DNA from: Chitinophaga sp. 180180018-3
GTDB lineage: Bacteria > Bacteroidota > Bacteroidia > Chitinophagales > Chitinophagaceae
DNA: 64,000 bases
NCBI RefSeq assembly: GCF_037893185.1
Contig: NZ_CP140772.1
Span: forward strand, 5,022,001-5,086,000
Reading direction: 5' to 3'
A program made the position numbers and the translations under genes. The stretch's first letter is position 1; every line of letters begins with the position of its first letter. This document shows positions 17,749 through 27,988 of this stretch, one piece after another. The notes beneath the pieces were generated by a model. It ran no database searches, was not told the DNA's origin, and saw only the letters and a program-made list of their open reading frames with translations.

Positions 17749-18618
17749 TTATTTATGCAATCCGTTTTTCCGGAGCCAGGCAAGCAACTTCTCCGGGTAG
17801 TTGGTTTGAATAGCATTGGCAAAGGCCGCATCTTTCCGGCGCTGGCTGAACCCTGCGCCCTCCTGCTGCTCTTCCAGCTTATCGTATTTTCCCAAGGCGT
17901 TGATCCAGACCCGGGTACCATTGCTGGTGATCTGCTGCATCAGGGAATCTGAATAAAAGTCGTCATCGATATGAATCACCGGAAACTTTCCAAGCTGCTG
18001 TTCCATCTGCAGCGCTTCTTTTACTTCCGCCACATTATGCACCCGTGGCATAATCGGCAGCCTGGCGCTCCATTGCCGCAACCTGGCAGCTTCCTTATGG
18101 TCGTAAATGAAGAACAAGACCTGATCTTCCATCCCATTGGCTGCGATTAGCTTTACGGCCTGCTTAACCGCCTCCTCACTGTCTTCCTTAAAATCCACAT
18201 CCACCATAATTTTATCCTTGGCCAGTTTCAGGAGCTGATCAAAGGTGGGTATCTTTTCGCTGGTAGGCTGGCCGTTATACAACAAAGGGAATTGTAACAG
18301 TTCCTGATAAGTATAGTCGCGGATCTTCCCTTTCTTACCGGTAGCCCGTGTTATATTATCATCATGCATGATGATCAATACTTTGTCTTTCGTTTCATGT
18401 ACATCAATCTCCGCAATATCAATACCCTGGTTAATCGCTTCCTGCACCGCAGCCAGCGAGTTCTCCGGATACTTCAGATGGGCCGCCCGGTGTGCCGCCA
18501 CCATCACATGTTCAGGATGATGATAGAATTCGTCTAATATACCGTCTACAGGTCTGTTTTGCTGAGCAATGGCATTCAGGGATAGTAGGCACAGCAGGAA
18601 AAAGAAGAAGCGCTTCAT
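17749..18618 (-). CDS. Glycerophosphodiester phosphodiesterase family protein, exported
   Basis: After a signal peptide (cleavage likely near residue 18) the 289-residue protein shows the GDPD TIM-barrel signature: His43-Arg44 in AAHRAAHLKYPENS, the metal ligands Glu70 and Asp72 in IAEIDVHETKDK, and His85 in IMHDD. It should hydrolyse glycerophosphodiesters to glycerol 3-phosphate and an alcohol in the periplasm. The upstream minus-strand HAD phosphatase ends 49 bases before its start, so the two may be cotranscribed and act in sequence on glycerol phosphates. A weaker alternative is a phosphodiesterase acting on other lipids. Confidence 0.9.
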   Translation of the reverse strand: MKRFFFFLLCLLSLNAIAQQNRPVDGILDEFYHHPEHVMVAAHRAAHLKYPENSLAAVQEAINQGIDIAEIDVHETKDKVLIIMHDDNITRATGKKGKIRDYTYQELLQFPLLYNGQPTSEKIPTFDQLLKLAKDKIMVDVDFKEDSEEAVKQAVKLIAANGMEDQVLFFIYDHKEAARLRQWSARLPIMPRVHNVAEVKEALQMEQQLGKFPVIHIDDDFYSDSLMQQITSNGTRVWINALGKYDKLEEQQEGAGFSQRRKDAAFANAIQTNYPEKLLAWLRKNGLHK

Positions 18619-18667
18619 GAATGTTTATAGGTATTTCGTTTGCGGGAGCAAAATCCCTCATAGGGAA

Positions 18668-19483
18668 TTACGAATAGGGAAAGGCTAACACCTCTCCCAT
18701 CACTCTTTCGAAGAATTCCTCATTCAGCAGATCTTTCACTGATTTGATGATAAAATCAGGAGCATAGCCGAAATGCGCCAGGTCTTCTTCCCGGGTAACG
18801 CCCGTTAAAGTCAGTATGGTAGTGAATCCCATAGATCCTGCACCGAGAATATCTGTTCCCATGGTATCTCCGATCATAATAGTTTCGTCTGTTGCAAGCT
18901 GCAGTGCTTTCCGTGCCATGCGCATCATAACAGGACTCGGTTTTCCAACGCTGAATGCTTTGATGCCGGTGGCACATTCCAGCATGGCTACCAATGCACC
19001 GCAACCAACGCGGTATTTTCCATCGCCCATCGGACAATTAGGGTCAAGGTTGGTGGCAATCAGCTTTGCTCCTTTCATGATCATGTTGATCGCTTTATCA
19101 ACAGATTCGAGCATGATGGTTCTGCCTTCCCCGATGATGACATAATCCGGCTGATCATCTACAATTGAATAACCTGCATTATGCAACTCTGTCAATAAGC
19201 CACCTTCTCCAATCACATAAGCAGTGCCGTTTTCCTTCCGGGATGCCAGATAGCGGGCCGTAGCCATTCCGCAGGTAAAGATGTCGGTATCATTTACCCG
19301 GAAACCCATTTTGTTTAGCTTGTAACAAACATCCCTGCTGGTTCTCTGGCTGTTGTTGGTAAGAAATAAAAAAGGAATGTCCCTGTCGCGCAGACTATTG
19401 ATAAATTCCACCGCGCCGGGTATGGGTTCACTGCCTTTGTAGATGACACCATCCATGTCAATTAAAAATCCCTTCTTTTTCAT
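18668..19483 (-). CDS. HAD-IIA family phosphatase (NagD-like)
   Basis: The 271-residue protein has HAD motif I FLIDMDGVIYKG (nucleophile Asp9, Asp11), motif II LFLTNNSQRT, the C2-type cap, and motifs III/IV KPSPVMMRMARKAL and IMIGDTMGTDILGAG. This is the NagD/PNPase/AraL group, which dephosphorylates small sugar, nucleotide or glycerol phosphates in the cytoplasm. Its neighbour on the same strand is a GDPD, which would release glycerol 3-phosphate, so a glycerol-phosphate role is a reasonable guess but not shown. Confidence 0.92.
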   Translation of the reverse strand: MKKKGFLIDMDGVIYKGSEPIPGAVEFINSLRDRDIPFLFLTNNSQRTSRDVCYKLNKMGFRVNDTDIFTCGMATARYLASRKENGTAYVIGEGGLLTELHNAGYSIVDDQPDYVIIGEGRTIMLESVDKAINMIMKGAKLIATNLDPNCPMGDGKYRVGCGALVAMLECATGIKAFSVGKPSPVMMRMARKALQLATDETIMIGDTMGTDILGAGSMGFTTILTLTGVTREEDLAHFGYAPDFIIKSVKDLLNEEFFERVMGEVLAFPYS

Positions 19484-19665
19484 AGCTATCAGATGTTGGT
19501 TTTGTATTCGATAAGAAATAAAAATGCTGTCTGAAAAAAACAGGAATAAATAAAGGCGGCAAACGGGGAAAGAATAAAGGAAGGAAGCAGCTAGTCATTA
19601 TCGACTAACTGCCCTTAAAGATAATAATAAAATTCAAAAAGTAGGTATTAATTTTATTTTACGTC

Positions 19666-21366
19666 TTACAACGATTGGCGTTTTAGCTCATCCACCGCAT
19701 GATTGGCGGCACGCGCAGTGAGGGCCATATAAGTAAGTGATGGGTTCTGACAGGCAGAGGATGTCATGCAGGCGCCATCTGTTACAAAAACATTTTTCAC
19801 TGCATGCAGCTGGTTCCATTCATTGAGCATGGATGTTTTCGGATCTCTGCCCATACGCGCAGTGCCCATTTCATGAATCGCCATACCTGGCCATGAGTCG
19901 CGGTTGAAGGGCTTTACATTTTTCAGTCCTGCTGCTTCCAGCATTTCACAGGCATCCTGGTCCATGTCTTTGCGCATTTTTTTCTCGTTGTCTCTGAAAT
20001 CGCAGTTAAACTTCAATACCGGCTGCCCCCATGCGTCTTTGATGCTATGATCCAACATCACCTGGTTGTCTTCATAAGGTAAACATTCACCAAAACCCAT
20101 CAGGCCCATCTGCCAGGGCCCGGGCTCAGACAAATAATCTTTGAATGCGCCACCTATGCCGAGTTCGGCGATACCTCTTGCCCATCCGCGGCGGCTGCTG
20201 TAGCCGGTATATCCAAAGCCCCGCAGGTAATCGCGTTTATCATTGCCCACGTTGCGGAAGCGCGGAATATAAAATCCCGCTGGCCTGCGCCCGTAATAAT
20301 ATTTATCGCTGAACTCATCGGAAGTGCCGCTGGCGCCGGCATGGAAATGATGATCCATCAGGTAATGGCCCAGTACACCGCTGTCGTTGCCCAGTCCGTT
20401 CGGGAAACGGCCGGATACGGAGTTCAGCATCACAAACGTGCTGCCGAGGGCGGAAGCGTTCAGGAAAATGATACGCGCATAATATTCCACCGTTTCCTTT
20501 GTATGTTTATCGATCACACGCACGCCGGTGGCTTTGCCTTTAGCTTCGTCATAGATAATGCTGTTAACGATGGAATCGGGTCGCAGCGTCAGATTACCGG
20601 TTTTGACAGCTGCCGGCAAGGTCGACGACTGTGTACTGAAATAAGCGCCGAACGGGCATCCGTGGGCGCAACGGTTCCGGTACTGGCATTGCTGCCGGTC
20701 GCCGATAGGTTGCGTGAGGTTAGCCGTACGGAAAATGGTCATATGCCGGCCCGGGAACGACTTTTCTATTCTGCTTCTCACTTCTTTCTCAAAACAATTC
20801 AATTCCATCGGCTTCTGAAATACGCCGTCAGGCAGATGTGCCAGCCCCAGCTTCTCACCACTGATACCCGCAAAAGCTTCCACATGATCGTACCAGGGCG
20901 CCAGATCTTTATAACGTATGGGCCAGTCGATCCCTATCCCTTCTTTTGCATTGGCTTCAAAATCCAGATCGCTGAGCCGCAGGGAACCGCGGCCCCACAT
21001 AATAGAACGGCCACCAACGATGTCGGGCCGCATCCAGTCGAAACGTTTCGTTTCCACATACGGGCTATCCTTATCTTTCATCCAGTAGCTCTGGTTGAAT
21101 TCTTCCGGCAGATGGTCTCTTACCACATACGGATGATCTTTCTCATATTCGTTCGTAGTTTCGCCCCGGTGCTTCACTTCCCAGGGGGCAGCTGTGGCGA
21201 GGGTGTAATCCTTGATATGTTCCAGCTGGTGGCCTCTTTCCAGCATCAGTACTTTCAGTCCTTTTTCGCATAGTTCCTTTGCTGCCCAACCTCCGCTGAT
21301 ACCGGATCCTATTACAATAGCATCATAGGTATGCTGCGCCTCCGCTTTCAAATTCAAGTTGATCAT
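19666..21366 (-). CDS. GMC family FAD-dependent oxidoreductase
   Basis: The 566-residue protein has the N-terminal FAD dinucleotide fold AIVIGSGISGG (G20, G22, G25), the GMC segment GGRSIMWGRGSLRLSDLDF, a Cys cluster (CQYRNRCAHGCPFGAY near 235), and the C-terminal FVTDGACMTSSACQNPSLT with the His/Asn active-site pair (GMAIHEMGTARMG and CQNPSLT). It belongs to the glucose/gluconate-type GMC enzymes common in Bacteroidota. No gluconate-dehydrogenase subunit-3 or cytochrome gene accompanies it here. There is no Tat signal. The substrate is probably a sugar or alcohol. Confidence 0.92.
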   Translation of the reverse strand: MINLNLKAEAQHTYDAIVIGSGISGGWAAKELCEKGLKVLMLERGHQLEHIKDYTLATAAPWEVKHRGETTNEYEKDHPYVVRDHLPEEFNQSYWMKDKDSPYVETKRFDWMRPDIVGGRSIMWGRGSLRLSDLDFEANAKEGIGIDWPIRYKDLAPWYDHVEAFAGISGEKLGLAHLPDGVFQKPMELNCFEKEVRSRIEKSFPGRHMTIFRTANLTQPIGDRQQCQYRNRCAHGCPFGAYFSTQSSTLPAAVKTGNLTLRPDSIVNSIIYDEAKGKATGVRVIDKHTKETVEYYARIIFLNASALGSTFVMLNSVSGRFPNGLGNDSGVLGHYLMDHHFHAGASGTSDEFSDKYYYGRRPAGFYIPRFRNVGNDKRDYLRGFGYTGYSSRRGWARGIAELGIGGAFKDYLSEPGPWQMGLMGFGECLPYEDNQVMLDHSIKDAWGQPVLKFNCDFRDNEKKMRKDMDQDACEMLEAAGLKNVKPFNRDSWPGMAIHEMGTARMGRDPKTSMLNEWNQLHAVKNVFVTDGACMTSSACQNPSLTYMALTARAANHAVDELKRQSL

Positions 21367-21451
21367 ACGTCTGATATGAGTTGATACCGGCGGAAAATAG
21401 GAAAATAACAGAAAAAGGATCCGATAATTTGGATAAACGGAAGATTTTATT

Positions 21452-22483
21452 TCACTTCCGCTCCAGTTCCAGCAGCCACTGCTTCCGCCAGATACCGCCG
21501 CCGTAGCCGGTCATGCTGCCATCTTCTCCTATCACGCGATGACAGGGCACCAGTATCGAAATGCGGTTCATGCCATTAGCGCCTGCCACGGCTCTTATTG
21601 CCTCCGGCCTGTTCAGCCCATTGGCCTGTTGCTTGTAAGAACGTACCTCCCCATAAGGAATGGTTTGCAGCAACTGCCAGACCGATTGCTGAAAAACCGT
21701 ACCTGGCGTAAATAACGGCACGTCGAAAGTTTTGCGCTGACCTGCGAAATATTCCTCCAGCTGTTTTCTCAGCACTGCAAAATGTGTATGCTCCGCCTGT
21801 ATGAAATTAGCCTTCAGCATTTTTTTCAATGCGTTCAGCTCTGTTTCCAACATCTTCCTGTCTGTAAACTCCAGCAGGCAAATACCTTCTTCCACGGCGC
21901 AGGCCATCATGGTGCCCAGGGGCGTTTCCAGCCGCACTACATTAATGATCCGTTGCATTTTGCTCTGCTGCGGAGAGGCGCCAATCAATGATTTATAGGA
22001 ATCTGCAAACCCGCTCAGCGATTCATAACCGCTGTCGTATGCCACTGCTGTTACCGCTTCGCCGGCCTGTATTTTCTTAAAGGCCGCATTGATCCGGTTC
22101 ATCCGCTGATACGCCTGAAATGTAATTCCATGATGCTTCAGGAACCAGCGCCTGATGCGGGCAGGTTCTATCCCTCTTGCTATCAGATCGCCATCACGGA
22201 ACCTGACCGATGGATCTGTATTCATCTCTTTCAGCAGGGCGCTGATAAAAACAGGCGTTTCGTGTAGCCGGTCCAGTGGGCTACATATTTTGCAGGGCCG
22301 GTACCCCTTCTGGATGGCTTCTTTCGTTGTTCTGAGAAATTCTACGTTCTCTATCTTAGGCTTCCTGGCCGTGCAGGTAGGCCGGCAGAAGATACCTGTT
22401 GTTTTCACAGCTGCAATAAATGTTCCCTCATAGGAAGGATCCTTATCCACCAGCGCCTTGTACATGATTTCGTTTGTAAGCAT
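21452..22483 (-). CDS. ada: Bifunctional DNA-repair methyltransferase and regulator Ada
   Basis: The 343-residue protein has all Ada parts: the zinc domain with four ligand Cys (33, 37, 64, 67; CRPTC and CKIC), of which Cys33 accepts methyl from phosphotriesters; an AraC-type HTH (about 85-185, IARGIEPARIRRWFLKHHG, AYDSGYESLSGFADSYK); and the C-terminal O6-methylguanine methyltransferase with ILVPCHRVIG (active Cys314). It repairs alkylated bases and, once methylated at Cys33, activates adaptive-response genes, probably including itself. Length fits E. coli Ada (354). Its promoter is likely the TACTTTTG box just upstream. Confidence 0.95.
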   Translation of the reverse strand: MLTNEIMYKALVDKDPSYEGTFIAAVKTTGIFCRPTCTARKPKIENVEFLRTTKEAIQKGYRPCKICSPLDRLHETPVFISALLKEMNTDPSVRFRDGDLIARGIEPARIRRWFLKHHGITFQAYQRMNRINAAFKKIQAGEAVTAVAYDSGYESLSGFADSYKSLIGASPQQSKMQRIINVVRLETPLGTMMACAVEEGICLLEFTDRKMLETELNALKKMLKANFIQAEHTHFAVLRKQLEEYFAGQRKTFDVPLFTPGTVFQQSVWQLLQTIPYGEVRSYKQQANGLNRPEAIRAVAGANGMNRISILVPCHRVIGEDGSMTGYGGGIWRKQWLLELERK

Positions 22484-22499
22484 GCTGTATCGTTTTATA

Positions 22500-22531
22500 C
22501 AAAAGTAGTCCGGGTGAAAAATCAGGACAAC
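22500..22531 (-). promoter_or_regulatory. Candidate ada promoter
   Basis: On the minus strand TACTTTTG (22507-22500) fits the Bacteroidota -7 box TAnnTTTG, 16 bases before the ATG. A GTTG (22531-22528) lies 20 bases upstream in the -33 position, one base off TTTG. The leader would be short. Confidence 0.5.
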
Positions 22532-22804
22532 CGGAAAACTGACAAGTATTTTTTCCAGCTACAAGAATAGCATGATAAAAATACATCATGTTAAGTGAAA
22601 GTAATATGAACATTACGACAAACAACTTGTTATTTTAGTCAGACTGTTGTCGAATGTATTCCCTCTTTCATCCAGAGCAAAGATGTATAATAGCCAATAA
22701 CCAGAAAATTATCTCTAAAACCACCTCTATGGTCGTATAAGCCTGTAAGTAGTTCTATCTATTCAGTCCACATCATATTTATCAACCACTAAAATCAGAA
22801 CAGT
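22532..22804. other. Gene-less region upstream of the first susC
   Basis: The gap between ada and susC holds no gene. It is AT-rich, with one inverted repeat, CATGAT at 22571-22576 and ATCATG at 22585-22590, separated by 8 bases. I see no clear TAnnTTTG box for susC, and no sigma or anti-sigma gene. Confidence 0.5.
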
Positions 22805-25800
22805 ATGCGGAAATGTCTACATGCCGGCACTACAGGGCATATCTTCCTGTGTTTGCTGTTATGCCTCAGCCATGCAGTTTTTGCACAAAATGTAAAGGTG
22901 ATCGGAAAGGTCACTTCTCCCACCGGCGATCCTGTACCGGGGGTATCTGTTATGTTGAAAAATGCCAAAGCCGGTGCTATCACCGACAACCAGGGTACTT
23001 ACATGATCAATGCCCCCGGAGATGGCGTGCTGATCTTTAATGCCGTGGGATTTATCCGTCAGGAAATACCCATTAATAACAGGGGAATCGTAAATGTTAC
23101 TGTTACGGAAGACAACAAACAGCTCGGTGAAGTGGTAGTCACCGCGCTGGGCGTTACCAAAGCTAAAAAGAGCCTGGGTTATGCCACTACCGAAATCAAA
23201 GGCGCCGACCTGGCCATTACCAACGAAGTAAACCCGGTGAATGCCCTGCAGGGTAAAGTAGCCGGCGTACAGATCGATCAGGGCGCAGGCGGCCTGTTTG
23301 GCAGCAGCAAAATCATTATCAGGGGTAACTCTACCCTGGGTAACAACAACCAGCCCATTTTTGTGATCGATGGCGTAATCGTGGATAACGGTATCTTCAG
23401 CGGTACCGGCCGCGATTTCGGGAACGATCTGAAAAACCTCAATATGGAAGATTTTGAAAGCGTCACTGTATTGAAAGGTTCTTCTGCTGCCGCACTGTAC
23501 GGTTCCAGAGCCATCAACGGCGTAATCCTGATTACCACCAAGAAAGGGCATGAACGAAAAGGGATAGGCGTTAACGTTAGTCAGACCTTCAATACTTTTC
23601 ATCCCTACTCCGGCCCGGATTTTCAAAACGAATACGGCGGAGGCACTGTAGGTGCCTTCTTTACGGATAACCGCGATCCCAACTACCAACCGGATCAGAA
23701 CTGGAGAACAAAAGTATTCCCTACCGACCCGGCTACCGGTAAGCCGTACATCGACCGCCAGATAGGCCGTGAACTGGAGAACTGGGGCCCCCGCTTCGCC
23801 GGTCAGGATGTGTTGAACTACGATGGCACACCCACTAAATACGTAGCACAGCCGAACAATTTCCTGCAGGCATTCCAGAACGGAAATGGCTCCGCCACCA
23901 ATATTTCGCTGGACGGTGGCAACGACCGTTCCACCTTCCGGGTATCCTATACACGCGATCAGAGCACTGGCGTAGTAGCCCAAAACAGTTTACTTAAAAA
24001 CAGCTTCGACCTGCGCGTTACCCATACCGTGAACAAATTCCTCAGCGCCGATGTAAGTGCCAACTATACGGATTTCGCCGGTAAGAACCCGCCGCGGCTG
24101 GGCGGCCTCGATGCCTTCGCCTCCTATAACTTTGGTAAACTGTTCAGCTGGATATTGCCCAGGAACTATGATACCAGGTACTGGATGCAGAAAGACAAAT
24201 ACACCAGCATATTTGGCGGCGTGCCCAATCCCACAGATCCCAATGAGCCCAACAAAGCGCCCGAATCCAGGTTCTGGTTCAGCCTGTTCGAAAACGAATA
24301 CCTGCAGAATGAACAGACTATCCGGGGCCGCATTGCACTCACCGCCACCATCAACCCCTGGCTGAAATTCCTGCTGGAAGGCAACATCAATAACCTCTAT
24401 ACCAAAAACGAAAACAAAGAACTCGGACAGGGACAAAATTTCGCCGGCGGATTATACGGCTTAGGACATACCAGCAAAGAAAGCTATTTCCTCAAATGGA
24501 TGGCAATGATCAATAAAACGCTGACGAAAGACCTGGACCTGAGCGGTTATATCGGCGGTGAAACCCAACGTTTCCAGACCACTTACAACTACAGCGAAAC
24601 AGTAGGTGGACTCAATTACCCCGGAAAGTACTTCCTGGCTAATTCCGTGCAGAAACCGACAGCCCAGGGCGGCGTTAAAAACAGGAAAGCATTCAACTCC
24701 CTCTATGCAAGTGCAGACCTGGCGTGGAAAAACCAACTTTACCTGCAGGCAACCTTCCGCGGCGACTGGTCCTCTGCACTCACCTATTCAGACGGAAGCG
24801 GTAATTTCTTCTACAGCTACCCGGCAGTGAGCTTATCCTGGCTGTTTTCAGAAACCTTCAAATTGCCCACCTGGATCAGCTATGGTAAGCTGAGAGGCAA
24901 CATCGCAGCCCTCGGTGGAGATACCGATCCCTTTGTCATCAATCCGGGATTTACCTTCAACGGCTATACGTCGTCTAACGGCACGGATGTACCTACATCT
25001 ACCTATAGCCGTTTCCGTGATCCGCTCACCGGCAGGTTCATCGTACTGCAACCCAATCTTAAACCACAGCGGAAGATCGCCAAAGAGCTGGGGCTGGAAA
25101 TGCGTTTCCTCAAAAACAGGATTGGCTTCGACGCATCAGTATACCAGGACAACACTAAGAACCAGATACTGGATATTGGCACCCCACAGGAATCAGGGCA
25201 GGAAGGTATCCTGATCAACGCCGGTAATATACAGAACCGCGGACTGGAAATAATGGTAGATGGAAGTCCGGTTAAAACCAAAAACTTTGAATGGAACACC
25301 AACCTGAACTATTCCTTTAACAAGAACCTGATCAAGGACCTGTATCCCGGCCGTACCGAATACGACCTGGGCGCCAACATCGGAGAAATCAGCACCTGGG
25401 CCATTGTCGGACAATCCTACGGCGTACTGCGTACCACCATTCACTCGCAGCCTTACCAGGCAACAGATGCCAACGGCAAACCGGTCGACGATCCCAACAA
25501 CGGAAAACCCGTACTGGCATGGCGTTCCGACGCAAGGGCAGCCTTCCCTGCACGCAGCAATACCCTCCAGAATGTGGGCGACATCAACGCAAAATTCCGC
25601 GCCGGCTGGGGCAATACCTTCCGCTACAAGGGCTTCTCGCTGAATGTATTGCTGGATGCCAAGATCGGCGGCGACTTCGTATTGCTCACCTACCGCTACG
25701 GTACACATACCGGCGTATTCCCCAACACACTCAAAGGACGGGATGCTGAACACGGCGGTATCACCTGGACCAGCAAATACGATAACCAGACTTACGACGA

Positions 25801-26239
25801 TGGGCTCATCCCCGACGGCGTTTTTCCTAAAGGACAGAAAGTGACCCTGCCCAATGGTACACAGGTAGATGTAGGCGGACTTACCTACCAGCAGGCCTAC
25901 GATAAAGGCTACGTAGAGCCAACTCACGCACCACAGTTCTATTATCGCTATGGCTCCTCTTCTACTGGCGTGGCCGATTACTGGATCAGGAAAAACTCCT
26001 GGATATCACTTCGCCAGATATCGCTTGCCTACCAGTTTCCCGCCAGCATCTGCAATAAGCTAAAGCTCAATAACCTGAGCCTGGCTATCGTAGGCCGCGA
26101 TCTGTTTTACCTGTACAATTCGCTGCCCTACAACTATAATCCTGCCTCCAACAACTCTAACAACACCGCCTATTCCGGTGAAGAAGGATTTTTGCCGATG
26201 ATCAGATCCATCGCAGGCACCATCAGGGTAGGATTCTAG
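22805..26239 (+). CDS. SusC/RagA family TonB-linked outer-membrane transporter
   Basis: The 1144-residue protein has a signal peptide (cleavage likely after VFA, residue 27), a carboxypeptidase-regulatory-like domain (about 28-110, VIGKVTSPTGDPVPGVSVML), the SusC signature VNALQGKVAGVQI, a TonB plug (IIIRGNSTL, PIFVIDGVIVDN) and a long beta-barrel ending in a C-terminal aromatic (RVGF). It should import a bulky oligosaccharide, peptide or other ligand over the outer membrane with TonB energy, with the SusD lipoprotein as lid. The start at 22805 gives a regular signal. It is followed 34 bases later by susD. No glycosidase gene is near, so the ligand cannot be guessed. Confidence 0.95.
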   Translation: MRKCLHAGTTGHIFLCLLLCLSHAVFAQNVKVIGKVTSPTGDPVPGVSVMLKNAKAGAITDNQGTYMINAPGDGVLIFNAVGFIRQEIPINNRGIVNVTVTEDNKQLGEVVVTALGVTKAKKSLGYATTEIKGADLAITNEVNPVNALQGKVAGVQIDQGAGGLFGSSKIIIRGNSTLGNNNQPIFVIDGVIVDNGIFSGTGRDFGNDLKNLNMEDFESVTVLKGSSAAALYGSRAINGVILITTKKGHERKGIGVNVSQTFNTFHPYSGPDFQNEYGGGTVGAFFTDNRDPNYQPDQNWRTKVFPTDPATGKPYIDRQIGRELENWGPRFAGQDVLNYDGTPTKYVAQPNNFLQAFQNGNGSATNISLDGGNDRSTFRVSYTRDQSTGVVAQNSLLKNSFDLRVTHTVNKFLSADVSANYTDFAGKNPPRLGGLDAFASYNFGKLFSWILPRNYDTRYWMQKDKYTSIFGGVPNPTDPNEPNKAPESRFWFSLFENEYLQNEQTIRGRIALTATINPWLKFLLEGNINNLYTKNENKELGQGQNFAGGLYGLGHTSKESYFLKWMAMINKTLTKDLDLSGYIGGETQRFQTTYNYSETVGGLNYPGKYFLANSVQKPTAQGGVKNRKAFNSLYASADLAWKNQLYLQATFRGDWSSALTYSDGSGNFFYSYPAVSLSWLFSETFKLPTWISYGKLRGNIAALGGDTDPFVINPGFTFNGYTSSNGTDVPTSTYSRFRDPLTGRFIVLQPNLKPQRKIAKELGLEMRFLKNRIGFDASVYQDNTKNQILDIGTPQESGQEGILINAGNIQNRGLEIMVDGSPVKTKNFEWNTNLNYSFNKNLIKDLYPGRTEYDLGANIGEISTWAIVGQSYGVLRTTIHSQPYQATDANGKPVDDPNNGKPVLAWRSDARAAFPARSNTLQNVGDINAKFRAGWGNTFRYKGFSLNVLLDAKIGGDFVLLTYRYGTHTGVFPNTLKGRDAEHGGITWTSKYDNQTYDDGLIPDGVFPKGQKVTLPNGTQVDVGGLTYQQAYDKGYVEPTHAPQFYYRYGSSSTGVADYWIRKNSWISLRQISLAYQFPASICNKLKLNNLSLAIVGRDLFYLYNSLPYNYNPASNNSNNTAYSGEEGFLPMIRSIAGTIRVGF

Positions 26240-26273
26240 CAGCAGACCATTGTATCACTCAAAACACCAGATC

Positions 26274-27965
26274 ATGAAAAAAACGACAATCAGATATATA
26301 AAAGCTGCTATGATAGTGGCATTACTGGGCACCAGCTCCTGTTCAAAAAACTTCGGGGATATTAATACCGATCCAAGTGTGGTGATCACACCGGATGTTA
26401 AATACCTGCTCAGCTATTCGGAAGATAAACTATTCACCTATCAGGGTACTGAATGGGTGTGGGAAAGCATGGAACAGCTGATGCGTGTAACCCAGCACGT
26501 TACCTCCAGCCCGTACGAGATCACCGGTAACGTTAACACCCGTTACAGTAACTACTACCTGCAGATCCTTCCCAATCTTTTTGAGATAAGACGCCAGGTA
26601 GATGCCAGAAAGGATAAGGACAACTACCAGAAGATCAAAGAAGTGACCTACATCGTGCAGGCGCTGCACGGCATCAAGGTAACGGATATGAACGGAGCCA
26701 TCCCCTATTCACAGGCAATACAGGGCCGCTACGATCAGAAATACAGCCCGGTATACGACGATCAGGCAACGCTGTTCAATACCCTGCTGGCACAACTGGA
26801 TGAAGCGATCAGAGTGCTTTCTGATAATTCGCTGCCAGCCCAGGCCACCTATGGATCATCTGACATCTATTACCAGAGCGACTGGGTAAAATGGGTGAAG
26901 CTCGCCAATACGCTGAAGCTAAGGATTGCCGCACGGCTCGAAAACGCCGATAATGCCAGGTGCCAGGCAATTTTTCAGCAGGTGCTCAAAGATCCTATTG
27001 GCCCAATTGATGGCGATGATTCTCAGCTGAAATATATGAATGTGACTTACGTTCCGTTCGGTACCAGCGGCGATATCGATTACCGCAGCCGCAGGTATGC
27101 CACCACCTCTATCATGTCGTTCCTGAAAAGCAGCAACGATCCCAGGTTACCGGTTTACTTCGATAAAAACGACCTGACAGGCAGCTTCCGGGATTCGCTC
27201 ACGAAATACGGCGTCACACTTCCTTCGTTTATAGATCCGGCCGATCCGCTGATCATGTACCAGGGAGGTCCGGCCGACTGGACCACCAACCCCACCGTAG
27301 CAAGTTTTATCAGCAACGGTTTTGTGGTGAGCCCTTATACCAAATACTCGCTGATATCGCCGATCAACCGCCGGTTTTTCTCTCCACAGCTGAATCAGGC
27401 CAAAGGCAACTTCCTGGATGTGGCAGTCACTTATGCAGAAACCTGTTTCTACATAGCGGAATTTATACAGAAGGGATATGCAGGTGGCGCCAATACCAAA
27501 GGCAGTGCGGAAGACTGGTACAAAAAAGGTATCACCTCTTCCATTCAAACCATGAATACCATTGCCATTGCAGCGGGATCTACAACGGCCTATTCCGGAA
27601 CAGGAGCAACAGAAATCAGCAACTATCTCGGCAATCCGCAGGTAAAATTCAATGGCGTCAACGACCTGGAACGTATCTACATCCAGCAGTATCTGGGTAT
27701 GTACCGGCAACCTAACGAGGCATATGTGTTCTGCCGCCGTACCGGCTATCCTAAAACAGGATCTGCCTATTACAGCAGGGAGCCATTCAATGAAGTGATC
27801 TTCCGCCGTTTCTGGCTGACCGATCCTGGAGAAGTAAACCGCGCCAATTGGAATGCGGCGATGCAGCAACAGGGCTTTACTCCGAATGCGATGGATTTGC
27901 CTACCCTCAGCACGCAGCGCGTGTGGTATGATAAGAATGCGCCGGATTTTGGGAAGGGGAAATAG
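26274..27965 (+). CDS. SusD/RagB family outer-membrane lipoprotein (SusD-like_2 type)
   Basis: This 563-residue lipoprotein has a signal ending in GTSSC (lipid Cys23), then the helical TPR-like scaffold of SusD. The opening CSKNFGDINTDPSVV and the closing TQRVWYDKNAPD are typical of the SusD-like_2 branch. An upstream in-frame ATG at 26250 would put extra residues before the signal, so 26274 was chosen. It caps the SusC barrel and captures ligand at the cell surface. Directly after its stop lies an inverted repeat shared with the convergent kinase gene. Confidence 0.93.
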   Translation: MKKTTIRYIKAAMIVALLGTSSCSKNFGDINTDPSVVITPDVKYLLSYSEDKLFTYQGTEWVWESMEQLMRVTQHVTSSPYEITGNVNTRYSNYYLQILPNLFEIRRQVDARKDKDNYQKIKEVTYIVQALHGIKVTDMNGAIPYSQAIQGRYDQKYSPVYDDQATLFNTLLAQLDEAIRVLSDNSLPAQATYGSSDIYYQSDWVKWVKLANTLKLRIAARLENADNARCQAIFQQVLKDPIGPIDGDDSQLKYMNVTYVPFGTSGDIDYRSRRYATTSIMSFLKSSNDPRLPVYFDKNDLTGSFRDSLTKYGVTLPSFIDPADPLIMYQGGPADWTTNPTVASFISNGFVVSPYTKYSLISPINRRFFSPQLNQAKGNFLDVAVTYAETCFYIAEFIQKGYAGGANTKGSAEDWYKKGITSSIQTMNTIAIAAGSTTAYSGTGATEISNYLGNPQVKFNGVNDLERIYIQQYLGMYRQPNEAYVFCRRTGYPKTGSAYYSREPFNEVIFRRFWLTDPGEVNRANWNAAMQQQGFTPNAMDLPTLSTQRVWYDKNAPDFGKGK

Positions 27966-27988
27966 CTTTTAGTTAGCATCAGGAATAG

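Noticed and set aside
22859..23983. Open frame of 374 codons antisense to the first susC
   Set aside because: Shadow of a well-supported SusC; no motif or start context of its own.
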